DNA from: CAYVBJ01 sp964449075
Lineage (GTDB): Bacteria > Bacteroidota > Rhodothermia > Balneolales > Balneolaceae
NCBI GenBank assembly: GCA_964449075.1
Contig: CAYVBJ010000102.1
Span: 1 to 6,942, forward strand
Reading direction: 5' to 3'
DNA: 6,942 nt
The notes beneath the pieces are model-generated. The model had not been told where the DNA came from and ran no database searches. It saw only the letters and a list, made by a program, of their open reading frames with translations. Made by a program: the position numbers and the translations under genes. The first letter of the stretch is position 1. Each line of letters begins with the position of its first letter. Positions 6,233 to 6,942 of this stretch are shown here, one piece after another.

Positions 6233-6368
6233 ATGAAAATTTTACGGCAGGAGAGCTGTCATGTTGCAATTCCACTCATTGTGAGATTTCCGTCAAAGTA
6301 CCACGCAAATTAATGTGCCCGGGAATGGATTAGTTGCGAAGTGTTTGGAGAAGCTTAAATGCAAATAT
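6233..6368. other. Spacer between two minus-strand genes
   Basis: 136 bases with no coding frame I would support. An imperfect stem joins CGCAA (6304-6308) to TTGCG (6334-6338) around a CCCGGG core, without a T-run on either strand, so it is not a good terminator. No clear promoter for the gene ending at 5495 is visible. Confidence 0.35.
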
Positions 6369-6842
6369 TTACCAGATGTTTGTAACAAAATAGTAGGCAA
6401 GCATCAGTGAAACGATCACTTTCAAAAGAGTGCCCACAACAAACCCGACAAATGACCCGATTGCAGAACGCATAGCAGCATCCGATTTTTGTCCGGCGAG
6501 TAACTCTCCAAGAAATGCACCGATTAGAGGGCCGATGATGATTCCGAAAGGCGGGAAAAAGAGTCCGGCAACAATGCCAATCATGGATCCCAGGATACCA
6601 TAACGCGTTCCTCCATAGCGGCTCGTGCCTACTGCCGGAAGTATATTTTCAAGCGTAACCACGACTACAACGATCAGTCCCCAGACCGCCAGAAACGAGA
6701 TACTGAAACCATAGCTCTCCGTAAACTGAAGAAAAAGAAGCCCCACATAACCCAGCGGCGGCCCCGGGATTACCGGAAGAAAGGATCCAATAATTCCTGC
6801 CAGGATGAATAAAGCTCCGATTGTAATTAAGAATATTTCCAT
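6369..6842 (-). CDS. DUF456 family membrane protein
   Basis: 157 residues, typical for DUF456 (PF04306). The family features are clear: an N-terminal helix followed by SFLPVIPGPPLGYVGLL, then ENILPAVGTSRYGGTRYG, then the glycine-rich stretch GLFFPPFGIIIGPLIGAFLGEL. Hydrophobic segments lie at about 2-24, 28-42, 46-68, 83-116 (a glycine-rich double pass) and 128-154. These are small inner-membrane proteins whose glycine-zipper-like region is noted in the family; no biochemical role is established. The ATG at 6842 opens directly into the conserved first helix. It lies 29 bases after the stop of the partial gene at the right edge, so the two are probably co-transcribed. The gap of 136 bases to the next minus-strand gene is less telling. 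Confidence 0.94.
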   Translation of the reverse strand: MEIFLITIGALFILAGIIGSFLPVIPGPPLGYVGLLFLQFTESYGFSISFLAVWGLIVVVVVTLENILPAVGTSRYGGTRYGILGSMIGIVAGLFFPPFGIIIGPLIGAFLGELLAGQKSDAAMRSAIGSFVGFVVGTLLKVIVSLMLAYYFVTNIW

Positions 6843-6855
6843 ATTTTTTGTGTGC

Positions 6856-6868
6856 GGGTTTCAAACCC
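6856..6868. repeat. Short perfect inverted repeat before the DUF456 gene
   Basis: GGGTTT-C-AAACCC, six-base arms around one base. It fills part of the 29-base space between the upstream stop (6872) and the ATG at 6842. In mRNA it could form a small hairpin just ahead of the start codon. No T-run follows within the right distance to make a terminator (on the minus strand an A-run follows). It could also be chance. Confidence 0.35.
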
Positions 6869-6871
6869 ATG

Positions 6872-6942
6872 TTACATAAATGACTCAACAAATTCAGGCT
6901 TGAAATATATATACGGCCAGTCTTCCCATTTGGTTGCAAGTC
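6872..6942 (-). CDS. C-terminal end of an unidentified protein, cut by the window edge
   Basis: On the minus strand a frame open to the right edge ends with LATKWEDWPYIYFKPEFVES then F, M and a TAA at 6872-6874. Only 22 residues are visible. The aromatic, acidic composition looks like genuine protein, and the other two frames on this strand give less natural sequence or an early stop. The stop lies 29 bases before the DUF456 start, a typical operon distance. The family cannot be named from this fragment. Confidence 0.55.
   Translation of the reverse strand, partial: LATKWEDWPYIYFKPEFVESFM

Noticed and set aside
6856..6870. GGGTTTCAAACCC as the T-arm of a tRNA
   Set aside because: No acceptor stem, anticodon arm or D-arm can be placed around it on either strand, and the loop is a single base.
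6649..6939. Minus-strand frame of 96 codons spanning the right-edge spacer and the start of the DUF456 gene
   Set aside because: It overlaps the start of the DUF456 gene in a different frame and has low-complexity chance composition. A different minus-strand frame (6872-6942) gives a more natural C-terminal tail.
1..6942. CRISPR array, insertion sequence, rRNA or tRNA gene, phage or defence genes
   Set aside because: No spaced direct repeats, transposase-like frames, RNA gene folds or recognisable defence proteins are seen anywhere in the window.

Overview
The window looks like a chromosomal piece from a Bacteroidota-type marine or halophilic heterotroph, most likely the Balneolota/Rhodothermota side. 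This is inferred from gene content: an exported bacterial tricorn-type peptidase, a GRGPGE-type six-bladed propeller lipoprotein, AT-rich leaders with little Shine-Dalgarno signal, and mid-range GC. No 16S or marker phylogeny is possible here. The sequence is a draft scaffold, since exactly 100 N (3569-3668) sit inside the largest gene.

Left part: yajQ (nucleotide/c-di-GMP-binding protein) on the minus strand occupies 2-490. A 403-base non-coding stretch (491-893) separates it from the divergent plus-strand genes. That stretch holds a candidate yajQ promoter, a GC-rich element of the kind often seen dispersed between genes (616-646) with an inverted partner at 678-688, a dyad at 749-770, and the leader of the peptidase gene.

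Centre (plus strand): a 1049-codon exported tricorn-like S41 peptidase (894-4043), a lipoprotein with a six-bladed beta-propeller (4103-5215), and a small two-helix membrane protein (5277-5477). Gaps of 59 and about 5 bases suggest they may be co-transcribed. The small membrane protein appears to begin at 5221 and to be split by a one-base frame change at a run of eight T. This is the most checkable oddity of the window.

Right part (minus strand): a three-helix membrane protein whose C-terminal domain carries M15/DD-peptidase-like metal-site motifs (5495-6232), a DUF456 membrane protein (6369-6842), and the last 22 codons of an unidentified protein (6872-6942). The plus and minus gene sets converge with 17 bases between them at 5477/5495.

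The products are largely envelope-related: exported peptidase, lipoprotein, inner-membrane proteins and a possible peptidoglycan hydrolase. Nothing seen amounts to a defence system, mobile element, CRISPR array or biosynthetic cluster. The real surprises are local: the frame break, the gap placed over part of an active site, and the M15-like domain on a membrane stalk.
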